Assembly (NCBI GenBank): GCA_000482145.1
Contig: AUXH01000007.1
Location: 1-64,000 of the forward strand
Reading direction: 5' to 3'
Source: Strigomonas culicis
Lineage: Eukaryota > Euglenozoa > Kinetoplastea > Trypanosomatida > Trypanosomatidae
Length of the DNA stretch: 64,000 bases
The position numbers were made by a program, and so were the translations under genes. Every line of letters begins with the position of its first letter. Position 1 is the first letter of the stretch. Positions 34,871 through 44,767 of the stretch are shown in pieces. A model generated the notes under the pieces. The model did not search any database. It was not told the DNA's origin and saw only the letters and a program-made list of their open reading frames with translations.

Positions 34871-36196
34871 ATGGAGGACCAATACGACGCTATAGTGTGC
34901 GGGACTGGGCTCATCGAGACGGTGCTCTCCGGTCTGCTCTCGACGCACGGCTACAAGGTGCTGCACGTCGACCGCAACCCCTACTACGGGGCGGAGAGCG
35001 CGTCGCTGAACCTGGAGCAGCTGTACAAGAAGTTCAACAAGGGCGCGCCGCCGGAGGCGCTCGGCAAGAGCCACCTCTACAACGTGGACCTCATCCCGAA
35101 GGTGCTGATGTGCGCCGGTGAGCTCGTGAAGATCCTCCGCGCGACGGTGGTGGAGCGCTACAGCATGGAGTTCATGCTGCTGGACGCCTCGTTCGTCATG
35201 AAAGACGGCAAGATCCACAAGATCCCTGCCACGGAGGGGGAGGCACTGACCTCCCCGCTGATGGGCTTCTTCGAGAAGCGCAAGGCCGCCAAGCTGCTCG
35301 ACTTCATCTCCAAGTACGACCCGAAGGACCCCAAGACGTTCAAGGGCTACAACCTGCGCACCATGACGATGGACCAGCTGTACAAGGAGTTTGGCATCGG
35401 CACCGACACGATCACGTTTGTCGGCCACGGCATGGCGCTGCAGACGAACGATGACTACCTCAGGCAGCCCGCCTACGACACGGTGATGCGTTGCAAGCTC
35501 TACGAGGACTCCTTCAACATGTACGGCCGCTCGCCGTACGTGTACCCCCTCTACGGCAGCGGCGAGCTCCCGCAGGCCTTCTCGCGGCTCTGCGCGGTGT
35601 ACGGCGGCACGTACATGCTACAGACGCCGGTGGATAAGGTCAACTTTGACGCGAACGGCGTGTTCGAGTCCATTGCGAGCAACGGCCAGAAGGCCAAGGC
35701 GAAGTTCGTGGTCGGCGACCCCTCGTACTTCCCGGGGCGGGTGAGGCCCGTCGGAAAGGTGATCCGCTGCATCGCCATCATGGACCACCCCATCAAGGGA
35801 CTCAAGACGGATGCGAACTCGTGCCAGATCATTATCCCCCAGAGCGAGGTGAACCGCAAGAACGATATCTACATTCTGCAGCTCTGCGGGGACAACAAGG
35901 TCTGCCCCGAGGGCAAGTACATTGCGATCATCGGCACGGTCGTGGAGAACCCTAGCAACCCCGTCGCCGATATCGATGTGGGTCTCCGCCTGCTCTCCCC
36001 GACGATTGAGACGTTTGCCTCCGTGTCGGATATGTTTGTACCCACTGATGATGGCGTGAAGAGTAAGTGCTACATCAGTAACAGCTATGACCCGGCTACT
36101 CACTTTGAGAGCGCCGCCAACAACATTCTGGACCTCTTCCAGAAAATCCACGGGAAGCCGTATAGCTTTGAGAACCTGAAGAAGCCGGGTGAGTAA
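34871..36196 (+). CDS. GDI: Rab GDP dissociation inhibitor (GDI)
   Basis: A 441-residue protein of the GDI/CHM family, which extracts prenylated Rab-GDP from membranes and recycles it through the cytosol. The N-terminal FAD-like motif region DAIVCGTGLIETVLSGLLS (residues 6-24) and the VLHVDRNPYYGAESASLNLEQLY block (~30-52) are diagnostic, followed by SCR-type motifs in mid-protein (YVYPLYGSGELPQAFSRLCAVYGGTYML). Length matches GDI (~445), not the longer REP/choroideremia protein. The start at 34871 directly follows a short leader after a pyrimidine tract and AG at ~34860. Confidence 0.96.
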   Translation: MEDQYDAIVCGTGLIETVLSGLLSTHGYKVLHVDRNPYYGAESASLNLEQLYKKFNKGAPPEALGKSHLYNVDLIPKVLMCAGELVKILRATVVERYSMEFMLLDASFVMKDGKIHKIPATEGEALTSPLMGFFEKRKAAKLLDFISKYDPKDPKTFKGYNLRTMTMDQLYKEFGIGTDTITFVGHGMALQTNDDYLRQPAYDTVMRCKLYEDSFNMYGRSPYVYPLYGSGELPQAFSRLCAVYGGTYMLQTPVDKVNFDANGVFESIASNGQKAKAKFVVGDPSYFPGRVRPVGKVIRCIAIMDHPIKGLKTDANSCQIIIPQSEVNRKNDIYILQLCGDNKVCPEGKYIAIIGTVVENPSNPVADIDVGLRLLSPTIETFASVSDMFVPTDDGVKSKCYISNSYDPATHFESAANNILDLFQKIHGKPYSFENLKKPGE

Positions 36197-36907
36197 CGGC
36201 CCGTAGCCTTATCGACGTTGCTTTTGCTCGTCTTCTCCCTTTCCTGTGTGATAACGTTATTTTTTTTCTCGGTCAATACCGTTCTGTCAGTTTCGTTAAC
36301 CTGATTGCTGTGTAGTGGAGCGAAGGTATTTGATACAGAGAGTTCATTTTTATCATTTGTTGTTGCAATTATCGCTACGCTGTGATTCTCAGTTTTTCTA
36401 ATTATACCTTTTTTTAGCAGCAGAAGTTTCAAAATAATACATGTACACAAAGAAAAATGTCATTTAGTGTTGTTCAGTTATTATTATTATTACTAGTTGA
36501 GTATACCACTATACTAGAACATATCTATGTGAGCCACAAATATGTTTATACGATGTGAGTTTTTCTCTGAGCTCAGGAAATAAGAAGTTCTTTGTTCTTC
36601 AAAGATGTATATATAGTTCAATGTGTGCAATGCACTGGTTTACACGAATCCGTAGCTCTCCATATTCTTGTTTTCATGTCTATCTGTACTGTGCTTACTT
36701 TTGTTTCTTCTCCCTGACTCTTTTTTTTTTCTTAAGTTTGTTTTTGTTTACTTTCCCTTTTTTCCTTTTTTTTTGTAAATCCTGTTCATTGAGTAGTACC
36801 CATACTGTGCTTACACACACACACACACACACATACTATATATTCAGCAAGGACCCAGTTCCGATTGTGGGTTAATACTGCAATCAATACAGACACAGAC
36901 GAGACAC
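36197..36907 (+). other. Intergenic region with CA repeat (0.7 kb)
   Basis: AT-rich. A pyrimidine tract (about 36751-36774) is followed by AG at 36792-36793 and 36795-36796, then a CA run at 36813-36833. No ATG lies between that run and 36908. No gene or structured RNA seen. Confidence 0.55.
36813..36833. repeat. CA microsatellite
   Basis: About ten CA units in the probable 5' leader of the CDK-like kinase gene. CA, not TG, on the sense strand, unlike the runs at 3905, 9336 and 19926. Confidence 0.9.
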
Positions 36908-39244
36908 ATGAATCGAACCGACAGAGGCGGGAGTGAAGTTAGAAGCCAGAGGGACTTCCCCCCAAAGCCGGCGGCGAAGGCCTCTGAGGGTCTCCAGAAA
37001 ATAGCACACTACTGGTATAGTGTGGACGAAGTACTCGGCAAGGGCGCGTATGGCGCCGTGCTGCGTGCCTTTGATGAACGGACGGAGGAGAGCATGAAGA
37101 CACCACACAAGTACACCACCGCGGTGCACCTGTCGGCGCAGACGCTAGAAATGCCGGACGAACATGGTGCGGCCGGCGGCAGGCAGGCGGCGCGGGGCGC
37201 TGCGGCCAGTGTGAACAGCGCCTCCCAGTCCGCGGCGGCCTTCACCGTGGACGACGTAAGTCTGTCGCTCTCCATGTCGGCCAAGATGGAGCTGCCAGAC
37301 TTCCTGAAGGGCGCGCGCGCGGTGGCGCTGAAGCGGATGTGCAACCCGAATGAGGAGGACGGCGTGGCGGCGTCCACGCTGCGGGAGATCATGGTGCTGC
37401 GCGAGCTCTCGCACCGCCTGCGGTCCGACCAGCGGCCCAGCAGCGTGCTGCGCTTCGAGGGCATGGCGACCTACGCCCCGCACGAGTTGGCCAAGACGCC
37501 TGTGGTGGACACCGTCAACGGGCTGCGGCTCACGTCGCCGTGGATGCGGTCGCGCCGCAGCCCCAACGAGTGGAGCACGTCCTTCAGCACGCTGAACGAG
37601 GAGGACGACGCCGAGGCGTGCGTGGACGAGGACGAGGGCCCGGCGGAGAGCAGCGTGGCGTCGCTGCAGAGCCCGAAGGACCTGCTGTGGAAGGAGCTCG
37701 TCACGGCCGCGATGCAGCTCGGCCGCAAGAACATCATTGATCTGTACGACGTGATGGTCGACAAGGAGTCCTCCGTCATCTACGCCGCACTGGAGTACTG
37801 CGACGGCGGCGACGTGTGGCACTACCTGCGCGACCTCCCCGACCGGCGCGTCTCGGACGCGGCCCTGTTTCGGCGGTGGATGCGCGAGCTGATGCAGGGC
37901 CTCGCCTTCATGCACGACCGCCACATCACGCACCGCGACCTCAAGCCGCAGAACCTGATGCTGAAGACGCGCGAGGACCTCACACCGGAGGAGCTGCGCC
38001 AGGTGCGGTCCACGGGAGACGCGTACACGGTAAAGATCGGGGACTTCGGCCTGTCGCGGCTGGAGGACATTCCCGTGAAGAAGTACGTGCACGAGGCGGT
38101 CACCCTGTGGTACCGCAGCCCCGACGTCCTGCTCGGCAACACCCACTTTAGCTACTCCGCGGACGCCTGGTCCACCGGGTGCATCATGGCCGAGGTCGCC
38201 AGCGGGTCCGCGCTCTTCCGCGGGAAGGACAGCGGGGACCAGCTCAAGCGCATCTTCGCCCGCGTGGGCGCCGCGACGGAGCTGACGCTGCCGGAGATGA
38301 ACAACTATCCGTACAGCGACGAGTTCTCGGGCGTGCTGAGCCGCATGACGCAGTACGCGGCGGAGGAACGCAAGCGCGGCTACTTCACGGACGGCGAGGC
38401 CGCGGAGGAGAAGAAGCTGCACACGAACCCCGGGTGGTGCGAGCACAACCGCCGCGCGTCGCCGGCGCTCTGCGCGCACGTGGCGGCCATCAAGGCGCGG
38501 CTGCGGTCCTACTTCGCGAGCCGCGGCGGCTTCGACGTGCTGGGCGAGGACGGGCTGGACCTCGTGGCGCGCCTGCTCGTCTTCGACCCGCGGCAGCGGC
38601 TGACGGTGGTCGAGGCGCTGCAGCACCCCTTCTTCATGCTCGACCGCGACGCGGAGCTGCGCGCGCTGGTGACGCTCCCCGCGTCGCCGCCCCACGCGCA
38701 CGAGCGCGGCGACGCGGTCGCGCGCAGCACCGGGGACGCCCCGGTCGTGCCGTGGGCGCCCAGCGAGCGCTCCACCTCCGTGCGGCTGAGCACGACCGGG
38801 GCCACACACGACTCCGCCCAGCTCGTGCCGCGGCCGCCGACCAACACGAACCGCCTCAACAACAGCGCCAAGTCGAGCGTCACGAGCGGGCTGCTGCCGC
38901 CGATGCACTCCGCGAGCACCGAGGGCCAGCTGACGCACGCGAGCGCGCGGAGGGGCTCCACGTCGCAGTGCCCACTCGTGCCGGAGTGCGACATGGACGC
39001 GGTGCAGACGGGGCTCCCCGTCGGCCCAGGGGCGCAGACCGCAGCGTCCTCCTCTGCTACCCCATCCAAGAGCACACCGATGGGAAAGACCAAGACCGCG
39101 CGGCCGACGGCGGTGCATCCCATAAGCCTACGCACGGCGGACTCCCAAAGGAAGGCGGAAGCACCCGCCGCCAGTGAGACCCCCGACATGGAGTACGATC
39201 TCAGAGCTAAGTCAAAACCACGGACCACTCAAAGGAAAGAGTAA
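36908..39244 (+). CDS. CDK-like (CMGC) protein kinase with N-lobe insert
   Basis: A 778-residue kinase. Gly-loop GKGAYGAV (44-51); catalytic Lys142 in VALKRM; a PSTAIRE-equivalent helix DGVAASTLREIMVLREL; HRDLKPQN (342-349); DFG (379-381); and the CMGC block VTLWYRSPDVLLG. An insert of ~75 residues separates the Gly-loop from Lys142 (CDK2 has 15 residues there), and a second acidic insert (~200-255) precedes the hinge. CDK2's T-loop threonine (YTHEVVTLWYR) is Val394 here (YVHEAVTLWYR), so activation by CAK-type phosphorylation seems impossible at that site. A third insert lies before the last helices, and ~165 Ser/Thr/Pro-rich residues form the tail. CRK-like, orthologue not identified. Extremely GC3-rich. 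Confidence 0.93.
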   Translation: MNRTDRGGSEVRSQRDFPPKPAAKASEGLQKIAHYWYSVDEVLGKGAYGAVLRAFDERTEESMKTPHKYTTAVHLSAQTLEMPDEHGAAGGRQAARGAAASVNSASQSAAAFTVDDVSLSLSMSAKMELPDFLKGARAVALKRMCNPNEEDGVAASTLREIMVLRELSHRLRSDQRPSSVLRFEGMATYAPHELAKTPVVDTVNGLRLTSPWMRSRRSPNEWSTSFSTLNEEDDAEACVDEDEGPAESSVASLQSPKDLLWKELVTAAMQLGRKNIIDLYDVMVDKESSVIYAALEYCDGGDVWHYLRDLPDRRVSDAALFRRWMRELMQGLAFMHDRHITHRDLKPQNLMLKTREDLTPEELRQVRSTGDAYTVKIGDFGLSRLEDIPVKKYVHEAVTLWYRSPDVLLGNTHFSYSADAWSTGCIMAEVASGSALFRGKDSGDQLKRIFARVGAATELTLPEMNNYPYSDEFSGVLSRMTQYAAEERKRGYFTDGEAAEEKKLHTNPGWCEHNRRASPALCAHVAAIKARLRSYFASRGGFDVLGEDGLDLVARLLVFDPRQRLTVVEALQHPFFMLDRDAELRALVTLPASPPHAHERGDAVARSTGDAPVVPWAPSERSTSVRLSTTGATHDSAQLVPRPPTNTNRLNNSAKSSVTSGLLPPMHSASTEGQLTHASARRGSTSQCPLVPECDMDAVQTGLPVGPGAQTAASSSATPSKSTPMGKTKTARPTAVHPISLRTADSQRKAEAPAASETPDMEYDLRAKSKPRTTQRKE

Positions 39245-40112
39245 TTTTTCTCCTATCCTCTAGTTACAAACAGCTGATATCACGCTCTGCCTCATTCTCT
39301 TTTTTACGTTCTCTCTTCTATTTGCTGTGTCTGTGGTGATCTTTATTCATCCTCTCTCTCTCCTCCGAACTAACAGGAAAACAGAGTATTCTGTATATGC
39401 TCACGTTTTTCTTTCTTTTTAGTTGCTAATTTGTATTACTTAATACTCTTTTTTTTCCTGTATAGCGGAATCATAGTTTTTTTTTAAAGAGTGTATACTT
39501 ATTTTTAACCTTTTGTCTTGTCGGTGCACCTGTGTACACTACTGTTGGGCTTCTTTTTTTTTTCCTCTTTTTCTGAAACAGAAAATGTACTGGGCATCTA
39601 CGGTTAGTTACATCTTCTGTGCGCCTTGTTGTTCGCACCCAGTGTAGTCATTCTCTCGTGCCACTGTTTTTATGTGTGCGTAACAGCTTGTGGAGTTTTG
39701 TTGTAGTAGTATTCTTTCTTCATTCTAGATATGCATATAGATGTGGGTTTGTGTGTATGCATATGTATAGCAACAGCAAAAAAAAAAAGTGTTGTCTACT
39801 GTCATGATAAACGATGTCCATCTACCTCATAGCATCAGTCAAAACTATTTCCACTTAAAAAATAATGAATAAATAGAATCGTCAGCAAAGAGAGGTTGGC
39901 CGTACTATTAGTGTCTCTCTTTCCCACTATCTGTTCTCTCTTTGCTAATGTGCATGACACTTAAAAGGAGAAAACACTTTGTAGTGTCGCCAGTATTCTT
40001 CCCTCATTCGTTACGGTTATCATTATTTCTTTCTTGTGATATATTTTTTTTATATATACAAAGAAGTATTCTCGCTTGGTTTCGCCGCCTCTCCCCCCCC
40101 CCCCCCCCTCCT
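39245..40112 (+). other. Long T-rich intergenic region (0.9 kb)
   Basis: T-rich with many homopolymers. Short open frames (for example 39619-39807) have noncoding composition. A 16-base C run lies at 40093-40108, four bases before the AIP1 start. Candidate acceptors are AGs near 40060-40065, after a T-rich stretch at ~40043-40053. Nothing else seen. Confidence 0.55.
40093..40108. repeat. C16 homopolymer directly upstream of a start codon
   Basis: Sixteen consecutive Cs, then TCCT and the ATG at 40113. It would sit in the 5' leader of the AIP1 mRNA. Length is prone to sequencing error. Confidence 0.85.
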
Positions 40113-41879
40113 ATGACAACCAACCAACTCACTCTGCAGCATACGCTGCCGGCGGCCCCCGCGACGACGCGGGCCGTGCCGACCCGCGTGGACAGCCACG
40201 GCGGAACGATTGCCTACGCCAGCGGCCACAGCGTCGTGGTGCGGCCCGTGGGCAGCGCCGCTGGCAGCGTCCTGGTGTGCAGCCTGCACAAGGCGCCCGT
40301 GACGGCCCTGCGCTTCTCGCCGGACGGGCAGCTGATCGCGTCGGGCGACCAGACGGGCACCGTCCTTCTGTGGGCGAACCGCCGCGGGACGCCGGAGCAG
40401 CTCAACACGAAGGTGCTGCAGAGCGCCGTGCGGGACATTGCGTGGACGGGCGACGGCGAGCGGCTGATCGTGGTGGGCGAGGGGCGCACCACCTTCGCGG
40501 CCGCCATCTCCAACACCGGCAACACGATCGGCCGCATCGACGGCCACTCGCGCACCATCCTCACGTGCGACATGAAGGCGGATCGGCCCTTCCGCGCGGT
40601 GACGGGGGCGGCGGACGCCCTCCTCGGCTTCTACGAGGGCGTCCCCTTCAAGTTCCGCTGCACCGTCCCCGGGCACGCGAACGCGGTGACCTGTGTGCGC
40701 TATAGCCCGGACATGCGCGAGGTGGCGACGTGCTCGTCGGCGCCGGCCGTCCTGCTGCTCGACGGCACCACCGGCGCGCTGCGGCGCTCCCTGCCGACCC
40801 AGCACACGGGGACCGCCTACGCGCTCGCGTGGTCGGCCGACGGCACGCAGCTGGCGACGTGCAGCGCGGACAAGAGCGTGCACGTGCTCGACGCCGCCAC
40901 CGGTGCGCTGGTGCACCGCCTGTCGATGGGGACGGCCGTCGCGGACATGCAGCAGGGCATCGCGCACACGACGGAGGGGTGGGTGTCCGTGTCGCTCGGC
41001 GGCGCGCTGACGCTCATCGACCCCGCGGCGGGGGCGGTGCGGCGCACGTACCTCGGTCACCAGGGCCGCATCCTTATGCTCCACGTCCACCGCGACGGCG
41101 CCGTGCTGTCGCTGTCCGCGGACGGGCGGCTGCTCGTGTGGGAGAGCGGCGGCGCCACCGGCGCGGCCCGCCGCGTCGAGCTGGGCGCCGATGTCGCCTT
41201 CGGCTACGCGACGGCCGGCGACGACGTGTACGTCGTGACGGGGAGGCAGGTGGTGCGCTGCAGCAGCGCGGAGGACGCGCCCACCGTGGTCGCCGAGGAC
41301 GCCAACAACGCCGCCGCGCTTGCGGTGACGTCCGAGAGGCAGATCGTGTTCCTGCACCCCGCGAAGGCGGTGCTGTCTGGCACGTCGGTGGAGCTGGCGC
41401 TTCCCAAGTTCGACGGGACGTGCGCGGCGGCCCACGACACGACGGTTGCGCTGGGCGGCGCGTGCGAGGCGCGCCTAGTGCGCGTCACCGGCGGGCGCAT
41501 GGAGCCCCTCGCGGTCCTGGCCGGTGGGCACCAGGCCACCGTGTCCGCCGTCGCCTTCAGCGCGGACGGAGCGCGCGTGGCCACCGGGGATGCCTCCCGT
41601 GTGATCAACGTGTGGTCGGCGGCCGACGGCGTCCTTCTCTTCGGCCCCCTCTCCTACCACACCCTGCGCGTCACCCAGTTGGCCTTCGACGCCACCGGCC
41701 AGCAGCTGCTGTCCGGCAGCGTGGACTGCAGCATCATGGTGTGGGACCTGGAGGCGAACACGCGCAAGGTGGAGGATAACGCGCACCGCGGCGGCGTGTC
41801 GACCGTGGCGTGGGGGCCCAACGGTGCGGTGCTGTCGGCCGGCGGCGACTTCTGCATTCGTGTGTGGCAGCGCGGCTGA
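40113..41879 (+). CDS. AIP1: Actin-interacting protein 1 (AIP1/WDR1), WD40 protein
   Basis: A 588-residue, all-WD40 protein with the two-propeller AIP1 layout, expected to promote cofilin-driven actin filament disassembly. Segments follow human WDR1 in order: an early HKAPVTALRFSPDGQLIASGDQ-like blade, the GHSRTILTCDMKADRPFRAVTGAAD blade, and the hallmark LLGFYEGVPFKFRCTVPGH stretch (compare FFEGPPFKF in WDR1), then a DMQQGI-type link between propellers. The final blade ends IRVWQRG. The start at 40113 is preferred over longer in-frame options because the upstream segment is translated C/T-rich leader (a Pro run from the C16 tract). Confidence 0.93.
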   Translation: MTTNQLTLQHTLPAAPATTRAVPTRVDSHGGTIAYASGHSVVVRPVGSAAGSVLVCSLHKAPVTALRFSPDGQLIASGDQTGTVLLWANRRGTPEQLNTKVLQSAVRDIAWTGDGERLIVVGEGRTTFAAAISNTGNTIGRIDGHSRTILTCDMKADRPFRAVTGAADALLGFYEGVPFKFRCTVPGHANAVTCVRYSPDMREVATCSSAPAVLLLDGTTGALRRSLPTQHTGTAYALAWSADGTQLATCSADKSVHVLDAATGALVHRLSMGTAVADMQQGIAHTTEGWVSVSLGGALTLIDPAAGAVRRTYLGHQGRILMLHVHRDGAVLSLSADGRLLVWESGGATGAARRVELGADVAFGYATAGDDVYVVTGRQVVRCSSAEDAPTVVAEDANNAAALAVTSERQIVFLHPAKAVLSGTSVELALPKFDGTCAAAHDTTVALGGACEARLVRVTGGRMEPLAVLAGGHQATVSAVAFSADGARVATGDASRVINVWSAADGVLLFGPLSYHTLRVTQLAFDATGQQLLSGSVDCSIMVWDLEANTRKVEDNAHRGGVSTVAWGPNGAVLSAGGDFCIRVWQRG

Positions 41880-42449
41880 GCGGCGATGGTTGACCCCAAC
41901 AGCTCCAACTAAGAAGAAGGTGAGTGCATCGCAAAGAGAGAAAACACATGTAGAAGGAAAGGGAGAGAAGAGGGGCCTTCTCCCTACCCACGGATGCGTG
42001 TGCGGTACATAGTACCAAGCATGCGTTTTATGTGAAGCTAGGAGCCAGCACCTCTCTCTCCTTTTTTTTTTGCCACTTCCCTTCTTTCTGTCACCGGCAT
42101 CTGTCAAAATTACAATATGTACATGTCCATCCTTATCGAACGATAACACCAAAAAAAAAATGAAACAACAAATAGGGTAGAATCGTCCTGGACCAAACAA
42201 GCTCGGACTAGAGGTAAGCGGAACGTGCGTACAGTCTCCGTTGTTTGATGTTTCATTACGACGTGCGTGAAAAAATCCCTCCATCTTTCCACCATCCTTT
42301 TCTCTTCTAACACGCGTTAGGTAAACACCTCTTTTTCTTCAACCTTGCTATCATTTTTAATTCATTGCCTTGTTAACTTCTGTATTGACCGACCGATTGG
42401 GACGATTGTCGACAAAGAAGAATAACCATATAACCAACATAAACTCATC
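41880..42449 (+). other. Intergenic region upstream of the sterol isomerase
   Basis: Mixed purine- and pyrimidine-rich spacer. Pyrimidine tracts at about 42049-42090 and 42283-42307 are followed by AGs (for example 42319-42320). No supported gene. Confidence 0.5.
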
Positions 42450-43118
42450 ATGGGCTTATTTCTCACTCTCTTCTTGTTGATCCTCTTCAACACGGTGGCC
42501 CTCTTCGTCTACATCGACCAGGGCACCCACAACTACGTGTACGAACCGGCGCGCCTCCAAGAAATCTCAGTGGCCGGCATCGCACGCGCCAAGGCGAAGC
42601 ACGGCGAGGACACCCCTGCCACCTTCATCATTGATGAGGTGATCCAAGGTGTGCTGGACGCCTACCCGCAGTACTCCCGCTACACGGGCAACTGGCTCTT
42701 CAACAACGCCGGCGGCGCGATGGGCTCCATGACGGTGCTGCACTGCTCCTTCACGGAGTACCTCATCATCTTCGGCACGCAGACGGGCACGGAGGGGCAC
42801 ACGGGCCGCCACCTCGCGGACGACTACTTCACGATCCTTTACGGCGAGCAGTGGGCCGCGTTCGCCCAGCCCAGTGAGAAGGGGCGCGAGGTCTACAAAC
42901 CGGGGGAACAGCACTGGATGCGCAAGCTCGACGCGAAGCAGTACCGCATGCCCGAGGAGTGCTGGGCGCTCGAGTACGCCCGCGGCAACATCGCGTCGAT
43001 GATGTTCTTCGGCTTCTTGGACGTGCTCTTCTCCACCGCTGATCTGCCCACTGCCTTCCAGACGGTGCGGGAGAGCGCCGGCAACATGTTCCCGAACCTT
43101 CTCCTCGGTAAGTTCTGA
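42450..43118 (+). CDS. ERG2: C-8 sterol isomerase (ERG2/sigma-1 receptor family)
   Basis: A 222-residue ERG2-type enzyme that shifts the sterol double bond from C8 to C7 in ergosterol synthesis on the ER membrane. One N-terminal membrane helix (residues ~2-21) is followed by the cupin-like ERG2 domain. Visible blocks are NAGGAMGSMTVLHCSFTEYLIIFGTQTGTEGHTGRH (about residues 90-125), containing the acidic residue of the ligand pocket, and a later GEQHWMRKLDAKQYRMP (~152-168). The C-terminal helical pair (ASMMFFGFLDVLFSTAD) matches the family. Length is typical (yeast Erg2 222). Trypanosomatids make ergosterol-type sterols, so presence is expected. Confidence 0.96.
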   Translation: MGLFLTLFLLILFNTVALFVYIDQGTHNYVYEPARLQEISVAGIARAKAKHGEDTPATFIIDEVIQGVLDAYPQYSRYTGNWLFNNAGGAMGSMTVLHCSFTEYLIIFGTQTGTEGHTGRHLADDYFTILYGEQWAAFAQPSEKGREVYKPGEQHWMRKLDAKQYRMPEECWALEYARGNIASMMFFGFLDVLFSTADLPTAFQTVRESAGNMFPNLLLGKF

Positions 43119-43921
43119 GCGCGGTTAGCATCAACTTTGTGTTCATGATCTCCCCTTTTCGTTCTTTCCCCCCTTTTTTTTTATATAAAAAGTACCATGA
43201 TTGTTTTGTTTTTCTTTTCATGTGAGTCTACTTTCTCAGGAATTGTTGCTTACTAACGATGGTAAGCAATTAGAGGCTTTTTTTTTCCCAGTCTACATCT
43301 CTCAGTTTTGTTGTACATCTGTTAGTATTTCATGTCTTCGTTTTGAATGTGGACCAAAAGGACCATGGTAGAATATGAGAGTATTCAACTGGATATAAAA
43401 ATACACACAAAGCAAGTAATGAGAGAGAGATAGAGAAAGAAAGAAAAACGATGAAGAGAAGAATGTTTTTCTAGCATCTTTTTTCCCCCGATAGGAAGGA
43501 CATTTATACACGGACAAAGAACTAAATAAAACAAAAAAAAATGACTTTATCCATCTGTTCGTATTTGTCGATTGACTTGAAGATTCGTTTCCTATTGTTC
43601 GCACATATTCTATCTCCACAATCACAATCTCACCAATGCATCTTTTTTTTTTCTTCTCGTTCTTAGTTATCACAACAAGTGTCAAAAGAGTACTACATAG
43701 TTTCACAGAAATACTTACAAGCTACTTAAATTATATTAATATCCATATTTTCCTTTGTTTGTCATTTTCAGCTTAGCATCTTACATTTTCACTTACCAGC
43801 CGTGTAGTCACCACCGATTCTCTCTCTCTCTTTTTTTTTCCCCCTTCCTCTTTTCCTTTCTTATTGGCATTGGTGTTCTTGTTGAAATTACCCGCACAAC
43901 AAGTTCAAATAAGAAAAAAAG
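43119..43921 (+). other. Intergenic region (0.8 kb)
   Basis: AT-rich. A long CT/T tract (about 43819-43862) precedes AG at 43902-43903, just ahead of the ATG at 43922. Purine-rich stretch at about 43421-43456. No gene or RNA recognised. Confidence 0.55.
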
Positions 43922-44767
43922 ATGGACTACGCCAGTGAGCGGCAGAGCCAGGCTAGACGTGCGTACGGGAACCCGTCACTCTCTGTCAAGGTGCACGGGC
44001 TGAAGATGGAGGAGTTCAACGTAGAGGTGCGCAAGAACGGCGCGATGAAGAACCGCTCGCTTATCCTGGCGTGCCTCACCGGGCTCTGCACCTCTGCGGT
44101 CGCCTCTGCGGCTGCGATAGGATCACCCAAGCTGTTCTGCTCCCTGCTCAACAACGCGGGCAACTCGTCCAAACTCTTGATGTGGACGGCGGCAACCGGC
44201 GTGGGCCTGGCCTTCGTGGCGACCAGCTGCTGTACACTGGAGCGATCCATCTACGACTTAGAGCTCTCGCGCGAGCTATGGGAAATAGAGAATCACCTGG
44301 CGGGCGAGCTGCAGGAGATGATATCCATCTACAAAAACCAGGGGCTTTCGGAGGAGGAGGCGCTGATTGTGACCAAGATATTCTCGAAGCAGAAGACGCT
44401 GTTCGCGAAGCTGATGATGGTGGAGGAGCTGGGCTACTCTCGGTTGGAGCCGCCCACGACACGGGAGGCTTTCGCAAGCGCGGGCGCGCCCATCGTTGCC
44501 GGCTTCGTGCTGGGCTTCATGGTGCCCCTGCTCCCTCTCGTAGGCAGCGTGCGCGCCATCGGCACGGGCGCTAGTGCAGACCCGAAGGCTGGCTCTCTTA
44601 GCGCCGCCATGCTGCTGCTGGGCACGGTCGGCGCTAGCATGGCGCAGACGGAGATCTTCTTTGGGGCCTATGCGCACACGTCGGAGGTTCTTAAGGCCAC
44701 CGCATCCAACGTGGGTGGCGTCGTGGCGCTCTTCTGTAGCAGCTATGTGGTGTCCCGATACGTGTAG
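43922..44767 (+). CDS. VIT/CCC1-family membrane protein (iron/manganese transporter-like)
   Basis: A 281-residue protein with five predicted membrane segments (about 46-66, 86-104, 187-207, 225-244, 260-277). Between segments 2 and 3 lies a Glu-rich cytosolic helix pair (ELSRELWEIENHLAGELQEM...GLSEEEALIVTKIF...MMVEELGY) that is the signature of the vacuolar iron transporter family, whose acidic residues bind metal. CCC1/VIT1 proteins move Fe2+ or Mn2+ into acidic organelles, acidocalcisomes being a likely home here (inference). The N-terminal 45 residues lack the usual acidic opening, and segment 1 is short and Ala/Ser-rich, so transport is not certain. The start follows AG 43902-43903. Confidence 0.9.
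   Translation: MDYASERQSQARRAYGNPSLSVKVHGLKMEEFNVEVRKNGAMKNRSLILACLTGLCTSAVASAAAIGSPKLFCSLLNNAGNSSKLLMWTAATGVGLAFVATSCCTLERSIYDLELSRELWEIENHLAGELQEMISIYKNQGLSEEEALIVTKIFSKQKTLFAKLMMVEELGYSRLEPPTTREAFASAGAPIVAGFVLGFMVPLLPLVGSVRAIGTGASADPKAGSLSAAMLLLGTVGASMAQTEIFFGAYAHTSEVLKATASNVGGVVALFCSSYVVSRYV

Noticed and set aside
37145..39118. 657-codon minus-strand frame opposite the CDK-like kinase
   Set aside because: Same GC3 artefact. The Arg/His/Gly-rich product is the complement of a clear kinase, and no splice signals lie upstream on that strand.
39619..39807. 62-codon open frame upstream of AIP1
   Set aside because: Product composition (Val/Phe/Cys/Ser) reflects TG- and T-rich spacer DNA. No conserved pattern.
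40050..41435. Minus-strand frame of 461 codons opposite AIP1, and similar ones at 7405-8946, 16530-17921 and 47506-48801
   Set aside because: All are shadows of recognised + strand genes with the same Arg/His-rich composition. No strand switch is supported anywhere in the window.
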